Shown: piece by piece, positions 26,595-35,784 of the stretch | How positions within the stretch are numbered: position 1 is the first letter of the stretch | Layout of the letters: every line of letters starts with the position of its first letter | Origin: Halioxenophilus aromaticivorans | GTDB lineage: Bacteria > Pseudomonadota > Gammaproteobacteria > Pseudomonadales > Cellvibrionaceae | Length of the DNA: 64,000 nucleotides | Assembly (NCBI RefSeq): GCF_042850945.1 | Contig: NZ_AP031496.1 | Location: 4,402,001-4,466,000 of the forward strand | Direction of reading: 5' to 3' | The notes under the pieces: model-generated | The model's database searches: none | Told to the model about the DNA's origin: nothing | Seen by the model: only the letters and a program-made list of their open reading frames with translations | Translations under genes and position numbers: made by a program

Positions 26595-28121
26595 ATGAAC
26601 TCGCTTACCACTACTAAAGGAATAGAAACGGATTCCTGGCAACAGACGCCATTGGAAACCTATTTCCTTAGTGATCAATATCAGAGCGATCTGGATGCGG
26701 TGCAAAGAGATAATCAGTTCGGCGCCCTACGCTGGATATACGAACGAATTCAAGTGGGAGCCATTGGCACGCGCCAACAATTGAGATTTTCATTAGAACT
26801 GGCGGTAATTGAGCTCACTAACATAATCAACAAGCAAATCAACCAGATATTGCACCAAGACCGATTTAAACAGCTTGAGTCTAGCTGGCAAGGGCTCAAG
26901 CACTTGGTGGACACTCGCACCGAGTATAGCAGCGATTTGCTGGTTAAAATTAAGGTACTGAATGTTAGTTGGCGCGAACTTAGCCGAGATGTCACTAAGG
27001 CTTTGGAGTTTGACCAGAGCCAGTTCTTCCAACGGGTTTATAGCGATGAGTTCGACACCCCAGGTGGTGAACCCTTTGGTATTATCCTAGGCGACTACTA
27101 CATCAGCCATAAAGCACGCGCAAACGAACCCACCTCCGATGTAGACGCCCTTATCGAAATAGGGAACTCCTGTACAGCGGCGCTCTGCCCTTTTATTACC
27201 GGTGCCTCACCGAGGCTTCTGGGCATGGATTGCTTTACCGAACTTAATGTACCATTGGATTTAGACGCCTTATTTAGCCAACGAGAGTACACCCGCTGGC
27301 GCGCCATGCGCAACAGTGAAGCCAGCCGTTTTATCGGTTTGACCGTTCCCCATGCCTTGATGCGCTCGCCCTATTACGATGACGGCACTCGGGATGAACA
27401 GCATAAATTTCAAGAAGAGACCGATACATTAAAAGACTACGTTTGGGGCAACGCCTGCTACGCATTTGGCAGCGTAGTGATTCGAGCATTTGCTAACACC
27501 GGCTGGTTCGCCGACATTCGTGGTGGCGTGCATGAATTCGGCCAGGGGGGCGTGGTTGAGAATATGGTCTATGAATCGCTAGAAACAGATATCAGCCTTA
27601 ATACCCCTCGGCCGGCGACGGATTTCCAAGTTGACGACAGTTTAGAGCGATCGTTAAGTCAACATGGGTTAATCCCTTTGTGCTCCTACCACAGCCAACA
27701 GCACTCAGTGTTTTACAGCAATTGCTCGTTGCATGATCCCAGCGAATTTACCAGTGACATTGCTACTGCCAACGCGCGAATGTCCTGCATGATCCAATAC
27801 ATGTTATGTGTTTCTCGGTTTGGGCATTATCTTAAGCTCATCGGCCGGGACCGTATCGGTAGCGTTATTAGCGCACAAGATTGCCAGAGGGTATTTCAGA
27901 ATTGGCTCAATCAGTACACCGTATCCAGTGATGGCACAAACAGTACGATAAAAGCGAAATATCCGCTCTCAGAGAGCCGTGTAGAAATACGAGAGCAAGC
28001 CGGAAAAATTGGCAGCTTCACCTGCACCATTCACCTAAAACCACACTTTCAATTAGATCAATTAGTTTCCAGCATAAAATTAGTTACTGAGCTCTCACTC
28101 GGAAAAGTGGGATCAGACTAA
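26595..28121 (+). CDS. second TssC-family protein (ImpD-like)
   Basis: A 508-residue paralogue of the tssC product, with the same order of motifs: LESSWQGLKHLVDTRTEYSS, EFDQSQFFQRVYSDEFDTPGG, GWFADIRGG and a C-terminal SESRVEIREQAGKIGSF. Sequences diverge strongly elsewhere. A TTG start 21 nt upstream is also open; no good ribosome-binding site precedes either. Paired TssC-like genes occur in some imp-type clusters, where the second copy is thought to act at the baseplate end or in control of the sheath. Here the role is unknown. Confidence 0.85.
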   Translation: MNSLTTTKGIETDSWQQTPLETYFLSDQYQSDLDAVQRDNQFGALRWIYERIQVGAIGTRQQLRFSLELAVIELTNIINKQINQILHQDRFKQLESSWQGLKHLVDTRTEYSSDLLVKIKVLNVSWRELSRDVTKALEFDQSQFFQRVYSDEFDTPGGEPFGIILGDYYISHKARANEPTSDVDALIEIGNSCTAALCPFITGASPRLLGMDCFTELNVPLDLDALFSQREYTRWRAMRNSEASRFIGLTVPHALMRSPYYDDGTRDEQHKFQEETDTLKDYVWGNACYAFGSVVIRAFANTGWFADIRGGVHEFGQGGVVENMVYESLETDISLNTPRPATDFQVDDSLERSLSQHGLIPLCSYHSQQHSVFYSNCSLHDPSEFTSDIATANARMSCMIQYMLCVSRFGHYLKLIGRDRIGSVISAQDCQRVFQNWLNQYTVSSDGTNSTIKAKYPLSESRVEIREQAGKIGSFTCTIHLKPHFQLDQLVSSIKLVTELSLGKVGSD

Positions 28122-28164
28122 CCGTGCAAAATCATTTTCAGCATTCCACAGCTAGGATAAACCC

Positions 28165-28941
28165 ATGAATCCGAAACAGGCCTATCAAGACGGTGACTTA
28201 AGCCAAGCCATGACCCTGGCAGCCGAGGTTGTTAAACAAAATCCCAGCGATGTGACAGCCCGCGTCTTTTTTGCTGAACTCTGTTGCATTGTCGGCGATC
28301 TGGAGCGTGCCGACAAACAGCTGCAAACGTTAATTACCTTAGCCCCAGAATTAGTCTTAACTGCCAGTAACTGGCGACAATTGATTCGCGCCGCCTACGC
28401 CCGCAATAGCGTATACCAAGAAGGCGCCACGCCTACGCTAGTCGCGCCACCAAGCCCAGATGTTGAGCGTGCACTGCATCAGCTCGTGGCATTACATAAT
28501 AATTTTTTGGAGACTGAAACTACCGACTCAGACGAAAACAGCTCTCCAGCTAACGTCGTATTTACAGTAAACCAATCCTCTACTGCTGCCCTGCGTGATC
28601 TCGACGACCTCAACGCGGACATACTTGAATTTCTTGGCACCAATGGCAATTATTTTTGGGTGGAACTCAGTCAAATAGAAAGTCTGCACCTAGAAACCCC
28701 GGAGCGGCCCCTGGACTTACTTTGGCGCAAATGTCGGTTAATTACCAACGGCGGCAGTGACGGTGTTGTGTTTATGCCAACCATTTATCCGAACACCAGC
28801 GACGATACCCAACAACTACTTGGCCGTAGTACAGATTGGGTAAATAGAAACGGATTGGAGTTAGGCCTTGGTTTACGAGAGTTCTTAGTAGGCGATGAGG
28901 TATTGTCCATAATGGATCTGAAATCTCTGGTGCGTGCTTAA
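28165..28941 (+). CDS. tagJ: TagJ/ImpE accessory protein
   Basis: A 258-residue ImpE/TagJ protein. The N-terminal half is TPR-like (AYQDGDLSQAMTLAAEVV, then FFAELCCIVGDLERADKQL); the C-terminal half contains ERPLDLLWRKC and a compact beta domain. TagJ binds TssB and modulates ClpV interaction with the sheath in systems that have it. Its position before tssE matches imp/HSI-I-type clusters. Confidence 0.87.
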   Translation: MNPKQAYQDGDLSQAMTLAAEVVKQNPSDVTARVFFAELCCIVGDLERADKQLQTLITLAPELVLTASNWRQLIRAAYARNSVYQEGATPTLVAPPSPDVERALHQLVALHNNFLETETTDSDENSSPANVVFTVNQSSTAALRDLDDLNADILEFLGTNGNYFWVELSQIESLHLETPERPLDLLWRKCRLITNGGSDGVVFMPTIYPNTSDDTQQLLGRSTDWVNRNGLELGLGLREFLVGDEVLSIMDLKSLVRA

Positions 28942-28952
28942 CGGTTTACACA

Positions 28953-29450
28953 ATGAGAAATGTTCGCAGCACAGCCCCCATCGTCCCGTCTCTGCTTGAT
29001 CGACTTATTGACGACGATCCAAGCAATACAACGGACCTCGTTAAAACTCCGTCGCAGCAAATGAATGATATCAAAGAAGCCGTGCGTAGAGATTTGGAGA
29101 ACTTACTAAACACTCGATTACGTAAAAATGATCACTTGCAAAAGTATGCAGAGCTAAAAACATCCTTAGCCAACTATGGGCTGTACGATTTCAGCCAAAT
29201 CGCCATTGAATCCGAGGACGACCAGTATCTGTTCGCGGCCAAGATTAGAGATATTATCCAGCGATTTGAACCGAGATTTAAAAATGTACAAGTTGAGGTG
29301 GTTGAAAATGGCGAGAACTATCACCGGACTCTCTACATAAAAATAGCCGCCGTGTTGCTTATAGAGCCCGATCCAATCGCTGTGGTTTACGATTCAAGAG
29401 TCCAAAAAATCGATAAAAGTCTGCACCTGCGCGAGCAAAATCATGGATGA
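28953..29450 (+). CDS. tssE: TssE, gp25-like baseplate protein
   Basis: A 165-residue protein: PSLLDRLIDDDP near the N-terminus, AVRRDLENLLNTR in the middle and a C-terminal strand-rich part, as in T4 gp25-like TssE proteins. It nucleates sheath polymerisation at the baseplate. It overlaps tssF by 8 nt, which implies translational coupling. Confidence 0.9.
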   Translation: MRNVRSTAPIVPSLLDRLIDDDPSNTTDLVKTPSQQMNDIKEAVRRDLENLLNTRLRKNDHLQKYAELKTSLANYGLYDFSQIAIESEDDQYLFAAKIRDIIQRFEPRFKNVQVEVVENGENYHRTLYIKIAAVLLIEPDPIAVVYDSRVQKIDKSLHLREQNHG

Positions 29451-31275
29451 AAGACTACTGTCGTACTACAACCGAGAACTCGCTTATATTCGCAAAGCGG
29501 GGGCTGAATTCGCCGAAAAACACCCAAAGATCGCCAGCCGGCTTAGATTAGACCAGGACAACGTAGAAGACCCGCATGTTTCAAGATTGATTGAATCTTT
29601 TGCCTTTCTTACCGGTCGAATTCGACAAACCATAGACGATTCTTTTCCTGAACTCACGGAATCTCTATTAGGGCTTATGTACCCCTGTTACACGGCGCCC
29701 TTACCGTCGATGAGCGTTATAAAATGCCACGCCATTCCATCGGTGCCAGATTACCAATTTATCAACAAAGGCGTGGAGCTACTCGTCAAAACCGAAGAGT
29801 TCGGTAATTGTCGGTTCAAAACCTGTGATGACATACATGTGTTACCGGTGCAAGTCAGCGATGTCAGCTTTACTCCGGCGCCATTGATCGGGCCAGCTAT
29901 TTCAGATTCTGTTCGCACCAACAATAACGCTAGGGCTGTGTTAAAAATTGGGGTTGCGCCAATTACCAATGCTAAACTTGAAAATTTAAACCACGGCCAC
30001 CTAAGGTTTTTCATCAGCGCACAACCCCAAGTCGCCTATAGACTGCTCGACTACCTGGCTAACAAGTGCCTGGGAGGTTGTATCTCCGGCAGTAACATGG
30101 CAGTCAATTACAGTGACATTCGGGCTGAAGATATTACGTTCCCCAATATCAACATGCTAGCCGCTGGCGATTTAAACGAAGATGGCCGAGTAGATCTCGG
30201 CTACCAAGCGCTAACGGACTATTTCACGTTCCCACAGAAATACCTCTTTTTCGACGTCGCGATAACACCGCAGGCGTGGCAACTTGACGATGAAGGTATC
30301 TTTTTATTTCTTCATTTTGACGACTCTCATGCAGAACTTAGCCAGGCCGTTGACAAGCAAACACTGCACCTAGGTTGCACGCCTATCGTAAACCTCTACC
30401 GCGATAGAACCCAGGTATTTGATGCTTCTAACTGTATTGGTGAGCACAAACTGGTTGTCGATAAAACCCGTCACCGATTTTCAGATGTATACAGCATTGA
30501 GTCAGTGATCAGTTACAATGCCAAAGGGGATACCGAGAAACTGACACCCTTATACGGTGAGCACCAACGTACGGGCTCGGACAACAAGCAGATATTCTGG
30601 CATTGCCGGCGCGAAAACAGCGACGCCTATGAAGGCTTCGCATCCAAGGGAACAGACGCTTACCTTTCCTTAATAGATAAAGATTACAACGTTATCTATT
30701 CCGACCAGCGCTGGTTAGTAGAAGCCTCGGTGATCTGCACCAACCGAGACATCCCATCAAAGTTACCCTTTGGACCTGATCAACCTCTGTTTGATTTCCA
30801 CGATGGAGGCGCGGGCCTGCGACTTAAATGCCTAGCACCACCGACCAGAACCTACCGCCCGCAATTGAACAAAGCCACTCGCTGGCAACTAATTTCACAA
30901 CTAAGCTTGCAGTCTTTCAGCGGTGTAGACGCATTAACTAGCCTAAAAACCACACTCGAGCTATACGATCTCAAACAAGGCAAAGAAACCCGAGCCGCCA
31001 TCGACGCCATTACAGATATCACCATTCGCCAATGTTCACAGCGAGTCATCATAGATGGACGCGCCAGCGTTTGTGTAGGCTCAAGGTGCACACTCGTAAT
31101 AGACGATACCGCGTTTGCCGGCAATAGCGCATTTTTGTTCGGCAAGGTTTTACATCAATTCTTTACCAGTATTTGCGCAATCAATAGCTTTGTGATCACA
31201 GAGATGCACACTCATCACAGCGAAGAGCCTGTGCATCAATGGCCTGCGACTCTGGGCACACGAGATTTGTTGTAG
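29443..31275 (+). CDS. tssF: TssF, baseplate wedge protein
   Basis: A 610-residue TssF/ImpG protein, starting MDERLLSYYNRELAYIRKAG, followed by FAEKHPKIASRLRLD, the standard N-terminus of the family. It forms the baseplate wedge with TssG, TssE and TssK. The length is normal. Start inside the end of tssE; stop 7 nt before tssG. Confidence 0.94.
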   Translation: MDERLLSYYNRELAYIRKAGAEFAEKHPKIASRLRLDQDNVEDPHVSRLIESFAFLTGRIRQTIDDSFPELTESLLGLMYPCYTAPLPSMSVIKCHAIPSVPDYQFINKGVELLVKTEEFGNCRFKTCDDIHVLPVQVSDVSFTPAPLIGPAISDSVRTNNNARAVLKIGVAPITNAKLENLNHGHLRFFISAQPQVAYRLLDYLANKCLGGCISGSNMAVNYSDIRAEDITFPNINMLAAGDLNEDGRVDLGYQALTDYFTFPQKYLFFDVAITPQAWQLDDEGIFLFLHFDDSHAELSQAVDKQTLHLGCTPIVNLYRDRTQVFDASNCIGEHKLVVDKTRHRFSDVYSIESVISYNAKGDTEKLTPLYGEHQRTGSDNKQIFWHCRRENSDAYEGFASKGTDAYLSLIDKDYNVIYSDQRWLVEASVICTNRDIPSKLPFGPDQPLFDFHDGGAGLRLKCLAPPTRTYRPQLNKATRWQLISQLSLQSFSGVDALTSLKTTLELYDLKQGKETRAAIDAITDITIRQCSQRVIIDGRASVCVGSRCTLVIDDTAFAGNSAFLFGKVLHQFFTSICAINSFVITEMHTHHSEEPVHQWPATLGTRDLL

Positions 31276-31282
31276 GGCCAAT

Positions 31283-32233
31283 ATGAACTTCTTTGAAACA
31301 GTCAGACAACTGGAAAGAAAGCAAACCTATAACCTGCCAAAAGAAATGCGCTGGCAAGGCATTGTGGGGCTTGATGCTCTACCAGAAGTTGAAAAGCTGC
31401 GTTTCAAATCCAATTATCAGTTGTCCTTCACCCCAGTCTCACACGGCCAGCACTCCGGCGCAGACGACCTTACCACGGAAACACTGTGGGTAAACTTTTT
31501 GCAACTAATGGGCTCTGAGGGAGTACTCCCCCAACATTACACAAAACTGATTATTAGCCGTATTAAACAGCGTGATTACGCAATGGCCGATTTTATGGAT
31601 ATGTTCCACCATCGGCTGGTATCCCTATTTTACCGAGCTTGGGCTAAATATCGCATCGTGCCGCAATTGGACGCACACCAACAACAAAACAAACAAGACC
31701 CGTTCACTACACTTATCAGCGCCCTCGCAGATTATCGTCCGGCGGCAAACAACGCGCAACGCTACTACAGCGGCCATTTTGCTAAACAAGTAAGATCCGC
31801 CAGCGCGCTAGAAAGTCTTCTTGGTGATTATCTAAAACTTCCGATTAAGGTCGATCAACACATTGGTAGCTGGCTACCCTTAGCTAGTGAAGATCTCAGT
31901 CGATTGAAAACTAACGGGCCAAATCGCGTTCGATTAGGTCAAGGGGTGCTGATCGGACGTAGAGCCTGGAGCGTGCAATCAAAGATTGCTATTCATATTA
32001 AACAGCTCAACTTTAAACGCTATAGAAATCTCGTACCCGGCTCCCCTGAATATACAGCTCTTACTGAGTTGGTGCGCAGCTACACACCAGCCCATATCGA
32101 GATAGATCTATTTTTTTACGTCGATACCGAAAAAACGAAAACTGGCTTCCGCGACAGACCCCAACTGGCAAAAACAGCTTGGCTTTACTCCCAGCCCCAG
32201 CAAACCCTTGTCGCCAAAGCTACTATAAAATAG
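31283..32233 (+). CDS. tssG: TssG, baseplate wedge protein
   Basis: A 316-residue TssG/ImpH protein: KLRFKSNYQLSFTPV, then LPQHYTKLIISRIKQRDYAM and FMDMFHHRLVSLFYRAW, which is the most recognisable motif of the family. It makes a heterotrimer with TssF. It sits between tssF and clpV, each gap under 10 bp. Confidence 0.93.
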   Translation: MNFFETVRQLERKQTYNLPKEMRWQGIVGLDALPEVEKLRFKSNYQLSFTPVSHGQHSGADDLTTETLWVNFLQLMGSEGVLPQHYTKLIISRIKQRDYAMADFMDMFHHRLVSLFYRAWAKYRIVPQLDAHQQQNKQDPFTTLISALADYRPAANNAQRYYSGHFAKQVRSASALESLLGDYLKLPIKVDQHIGSWLPLASEDLSRLKTNGPNRVRLGQGVLIGRRAWSVQSKIAIHIKQLNFKRYRNLVPGSPEYTALTELVRSYTPAHIEIDLFFYVDTEKTKTGFRDRPQLAKTAWLYSQPQQTLVAKATIK

Positions 32234-32242
32234 AGGCAACCC

Positions 32243-34873
32243 ATGCAATTTGAAACCCTAGTAGATAAACTGGACCAAGAAGCTAAGCATATATTAGAGC
32301 AAAGCGTCGCTGAAGCTTCCTCACGCAGCCATTACGCCGTGGACGTGTTGCATTTTATCCATAAAATGGCCGACGACGAAAACCATGTCCTCCACCCTAT
32401 TATTAACGATTGCGGGTGTAACACTGCGATTCTAGCCAATCAAGTACAAACGTCTTTAGCTCAGGTAAAAACGGGCAACGGCGGCTTTCCCAAGATCGCA
32501 CCCGATATTGTACGCCTGCTATTCGACGCCTGGATTTTGGCAACTACCGAATACCAAAAAACAGAGCTCAGTTTAGGCTTTATTTTACTCGCCCTACTGG
32601 ACAACCAAGCTCTTAGCATACAGGCCTTACAGAACTTGCCCGAGCTTTCTCGAATAGACCGAGACCGACTCAAAGAACATCTTGCCAGCATGGATCACTC
32701 TAATGCGGACACGGCCTCAAGCTCATCGTCAGGCCAGTCCAATCTAGCTCAGTATACGGTCAACCTTACCGACTTTGCGCGTAACGGAAAAATTGACAGT
32801 ATCGTCGGCCGCGACCACGAAGTGCGACAAATCATAGACATTCTCAGCCGTAAGAAACAAAACAATCCCATCCTTACGGGCGAGGCTGGTGTCGGTAAAA
32901 CCGCTGTTGTGGAAGGGCTGGCACTTAAAATAGCACAAGGTGAGGTGCCCTCTGTGCTCGCCAACGTTGAAATCCATACCTTAGACCTCGGCTTACTCCA
33001 GGCCGGAGCTGGGGTAAAAGGAGAATTCGAGAACCGGCTTAAAGGTGTCATTAAAGAAGTACAAAACAGTGCAAAGCCCATTGTTCTTTTTATTGACGAG
33101 GCCCATACATTGATTGGTGCGGGGCAACAATCCGGCGCCGGAGACGCAGCTAACCTATTAAAGCCCGCGCTAGCCCGAGGCGAGCTGCGCACCATAGCAG
33201 CAACAACCTGGGCAGAGTACAAACAATACTTCGAAAACGACGCAGCTTTAACACGGCGTTTTCAGGTGGTTAAAGTGCCAGAGCCCAGTGTGGAGCAAGC
33301 CATAGCCATGTTAAGGCACATCGCCCCCAGCTTTGAACGACACCACGATGTCATCATTCTTGACGCCGCAATTGAAGCCGCGGTGAACTTATCCCACAGG
33401 TACATAAGCGGCCGACAGCTACCGGACAAGTGCGTGAGCCTTTTAGACACCGCTTGCGCTCGGGTTAACCTAAGCCTCAGCTCCACACCCGCTGCCATTG
33501 AGCAGCGCCAAGCACAACTCAGCAACATCGAACAAGCCACCCTGCGCTTAACCACAGAGATGCAGTCAGGCTATCAGCACGGAGCAGCCATCGATGGATT
33601 GGCCGACCAAGCGCAGCGACTACAAACAGAAATAAAAGACTTAGAAACTCAGTGGCAAGAGGAAAAGGTTGCCGTAGAAAAGTTACTCAGCTTGCAAAGC
33701 CAACAACAAACTCAACCCCATTGCACAAACAACAATGGTATGCCACCAGCCCAGACCATTGCCGAACTGCGCTCAAAGCTCACTACACTACACCAAGATC
33801 AGCCTTTGTTGCACGAGTGTGTAACCGAGGAGATTATCGCCAGTATCGTCTCAGACTGGACCGGTATACCGGTGGGTAAGATGAACAAAGACGAAACCGA
33901 CAACGTCATTGCCTTACAGTCTTTCATGGAGCAAAGGGTTATTGGCCAAAACCATGGGCTATCGCTCATCGCCAATGCCATTAAAACCTCCCGCGCCGGC
34001 CTTGCCGACCCCAACAGGCCCGTTGGCGTCTTTATGTTGGTAGGCCCCAGCGGCGTTGGCAAAACAGAAACTGCCCTGGCATTGGCTGAACAACTCTACG
34101 GCTCAGACAAGCTAATCAACGTTATCAATATGTCTGAGTTTAAAGAAGAACATAAGGTTTCTATGCTTCTGGGAGCTCCCCCCGGATACGTTGGCTATGG
34201 CCAGGGCGGCGTCCTTACTGAAGCCGTGCGTAGAAATCCCTACAGCGTCTTGTTATTGGACGAAATGGAAAAAGCCCATCCCGGCGTACACGATATTTTC
34301 TACCAGATCTTTGATAAAGGTATGGTCAAAGATGGCGAGGGGCGGGACATTGATTTTAAGAATACGGTCATTTTAATGACCAGTAACACCGCCAGCGAAG
34401 AAATAGCACAACTGTGTGAAGATATCGAAACAATGCCAGCACCGGATGCGTTATTAACCGCCATTAACCCAACTTTACGAAAAACCTATAAGCCCGCATT
34501 TTTAGGACGTATCAATCTTATTCCCTACTACCCCCTGGCGGAGGCGCAACTTGAGAAAATCATCCATCTTAAGCTATCTGCAATTCGCAAGCGTGTGATG
34601 GCCAACTATCAATCAGAAATCAACTTCCAAAACAATTTTTTCAACTGGATAGTTTCTCAATGCAGCCAGAGTGAAACCGGAGCTCGACAAATAGACTTAA
34701 TACTTAATAAGACCGTATTACCCCAATTATCGGAAAAAATATTAAGCCAATTTTACGATGGTAGTACTTTCGTATTAATTGATATCGATGTTAATGAAGA
34801 CAACAATTTATTAATAAATTTTGAAAATAAATCAGACACCCGCGCTTTGTCTTTAAAAGCGCAAACTGCGTAA
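32243..34873 (+). CDS. tssH: TssH/ClpV, sheath-recycling AAA+ ATPase
   Basis: An 876-residue Clp/Hsp100 ATPase. The N-terminal Clp-N domain (to about residue 150) binds contracted sheath; a linker rich in Ser leads to AAA domain 1 with Walker A GEAGVGKT (213-220) and Walker B VLFIDEAHTL; a coiled-coil middle domain; and AAA domain 2 with GPSGVGKT and LLLDEMEKAHP. It unfolds contracted TssBC for reuse. Full length; last structural gene before hcp. Confidence 0.95.
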   Translation: MQFETLVDKLDQEAKHILEQSVAEASSRSHYAVDVLHFIHKMADDENHVLHPIINDCGCNTAILANQVQTSLAQVKTGNGGFPKIAPDIVRLLFDAWILATTEYQKTELSLGFILLALLDNQALSIQALQNLPELSRIDRDRLKEHLASMDHSNADTASSSSSGQSNLAQYTVNLTDFARNGKIDSIVGRDHEVRQIIDILSRKKQNNPILTGEAGVGKTAVVEGLALKIAQGEVPSVLANVEIHTLDLGLLQAGAGVKGEFENRLKGVIKEVQNSAKPIVLFIDEAHTLIGAGQQSGAGDAANLLKPALARGELRTIAATTWAEYKQYFENDAALTRRFQVVKVPEPSVEQAIAMLRHIAPSFERHHDVIILDAAIEAAVNLSHRYISGRQLPDKCVSLLDTACARVNLSLSSTPAAIEQRQAQLSNIEQATLRLTTEMQSGYQHGAAIDGLADQAQRLQTEIKDLETQWQEEKVAVEKLLSLQSQQQTQPHCTNNNGMPPAQTIAELRSKLTTLHQDQPLLHECVTEEIIASIVSDWTGIPVGKMNKDETDNVIALQSFMEQRVIGQNHGLSLIANAIKTSRAGLADPNRPVGVFMLVGPSGVGKTETALALAEQLYGSDKLINVINMSEFKEEHKVSMLLGAPPGYVGYGQGGVLTEAVRRNPYSVLLLDEMEKAHPGVHDIFYQIFDKGMVKDGEGRDIDFKNTVILMTSNTASEEIAQLCEDIETMPAPDALLTAINPTLRKTYKPAFLGRINLIPYYPLAEAQLEKIIHLKLSAIRKRVMANYQSEINFQNNFFNWIVSQCSQSETGARQIDLILNKTVLPQLSEKILSQFYDGSTFVLIDIDVNEDNNLLINFENKSDTRALSLKAQTA

Positions 34874-34992
34874 CAATTTTCGAATTTATAAGTAATTTTT
34901 TTTGCACTGTTGAGATACCATTCAAAACGCTTCTACGCACAGTAGACGGCAGTCTTCTCAATACGAACACTTAAACTCTAAAGGAAATAGAC

Positions 34993-35481
34993 ATGTCAAT
35001 TTTTGTTAATTACGAAGGCATTACCGGCGAATCATCTGACTCTGGCCACGGCGGCTGGATGGACGTTGAATCCATCTCTTGGGGCGTTGGTCGTCAAGTC
35101 ACGTCTAACAGTTCTACCGCCGGCGACCGAGAGTCTTCAAACGCAGTTATCAGTGACTTACAAATCGTTCGCTTGATGGATAGCGCCACCCCAAAAATTT
35201 TCATCGAATCTTGTTGTGGTGTTGGTAAGCAGGTAGTCATTAGCTTAACCAAAACCGGCAAAGGTTCTGGCGCCGATGTATTCATGGAATACACACTGAA
35301 AAACGCATTAATCAGCAACTATTCTGTGGACGCTAACGCTCAAACCACCAAGCGCCCAACCGAGACCATTACCATCTCTTTCGTAGACGTGGAAGTTAAA
35401 TACACGCCATACGACGAAGATGGCAATGCACAAGGTGCTATCGCCGTTGGTTTCGATACCGCTTCGAACACCAAGCGTTAA
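34993..35481 (+). CDS. hcp: Hcp, T6SS tube protein
   Basis: A 162-residue Hcp: starts MSIFVNYEGITGESSD, with HGGWMDVESISWGVGR, typical of the hexameric ring that stacks into the inner tube. AAAGGAA is placed well before the ATG and the 119-bp gap after clpV is AT-rich, so a separate strong promoter is likely. A terminator follows at once, isolating hcp from vgrG. Hcp also chaperones small effectors in its lumen. Confidence 0.96.
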   Translation: MSIFVNYEGITGESSDSGHGGWMDVESISWGVGRQVTSNSSTAGDRESSNAVISDLQIVRLMDSATPKIFIESCCGVGKQVVISLTKTGKGSGADVFMEYTLKNALISNYSVDANAQTTKRPTETITISFVDVEVKYTPYDEDGNAQGAIAVGFDTASNTKR

Positions 35482-35491
35482 GCGTATTTTT

Positions 35492-35515
35492 GGCGGCGCT
35501 GTGCGCCGCCTTTTT
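35492..35515 (+). terminator. rho-independent terminator after hcp
   Basis: GGCGGCGC-TGT-GCGCCGCC, a perfect 8-bp GC-rich stem with a 3-nt loop, followed by TTTTT. It ends the main T6SS transcript eleven bases past the hcp stop, so vgrG and the PAAR effector need another promoter or read-through. Confidence 0.9.
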
Positions 35516-35555
35516 ATATCGCTTACATGTAGTTGCTTTTTCGCAAGAAAATACT

Positions 35556-35704
35556 CTAGACAAGTACCTATCTAGACAAGCATCTATCTAGACAAGTACC
35601 CATTTAGACAGAAGACTCACTTAGGCAAAGACTCCATTTGAACATAGAAACAGTCTAAACAGAAAACCATCTAAATAGAGAAGTCTCCTAGCTAAATTCT
35701 GTGC
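35556..35704. repeat. degenerate 16/17-bp tandem repeat between hcp and vgrG
   Basis: About nine units start with a CTAGA-like core. The first three are 16 bp and almost identical (CTAGACAAGTACCTAT, CTAGACAAGCATCTAT, CTAGACAAGTACCCAT); later units drift to 16-17 bp with TTAGACAG, TTAGGCAA, TCTAAACAG and CTAAATAG beginnings. The spacing is constant though sequence decays from left to right. The array is in the leader region of vgrG, so it may be regulatory, or simply slippage-prone DNA. Confidence 0.7.
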
Positions 35705-35784
35705 CTAGATGTGATGCACGGTTATCTAACACCATTTACGGCTACGTTCATTCGATATCACCATAAAATGTAAAGGGAAGTTCA

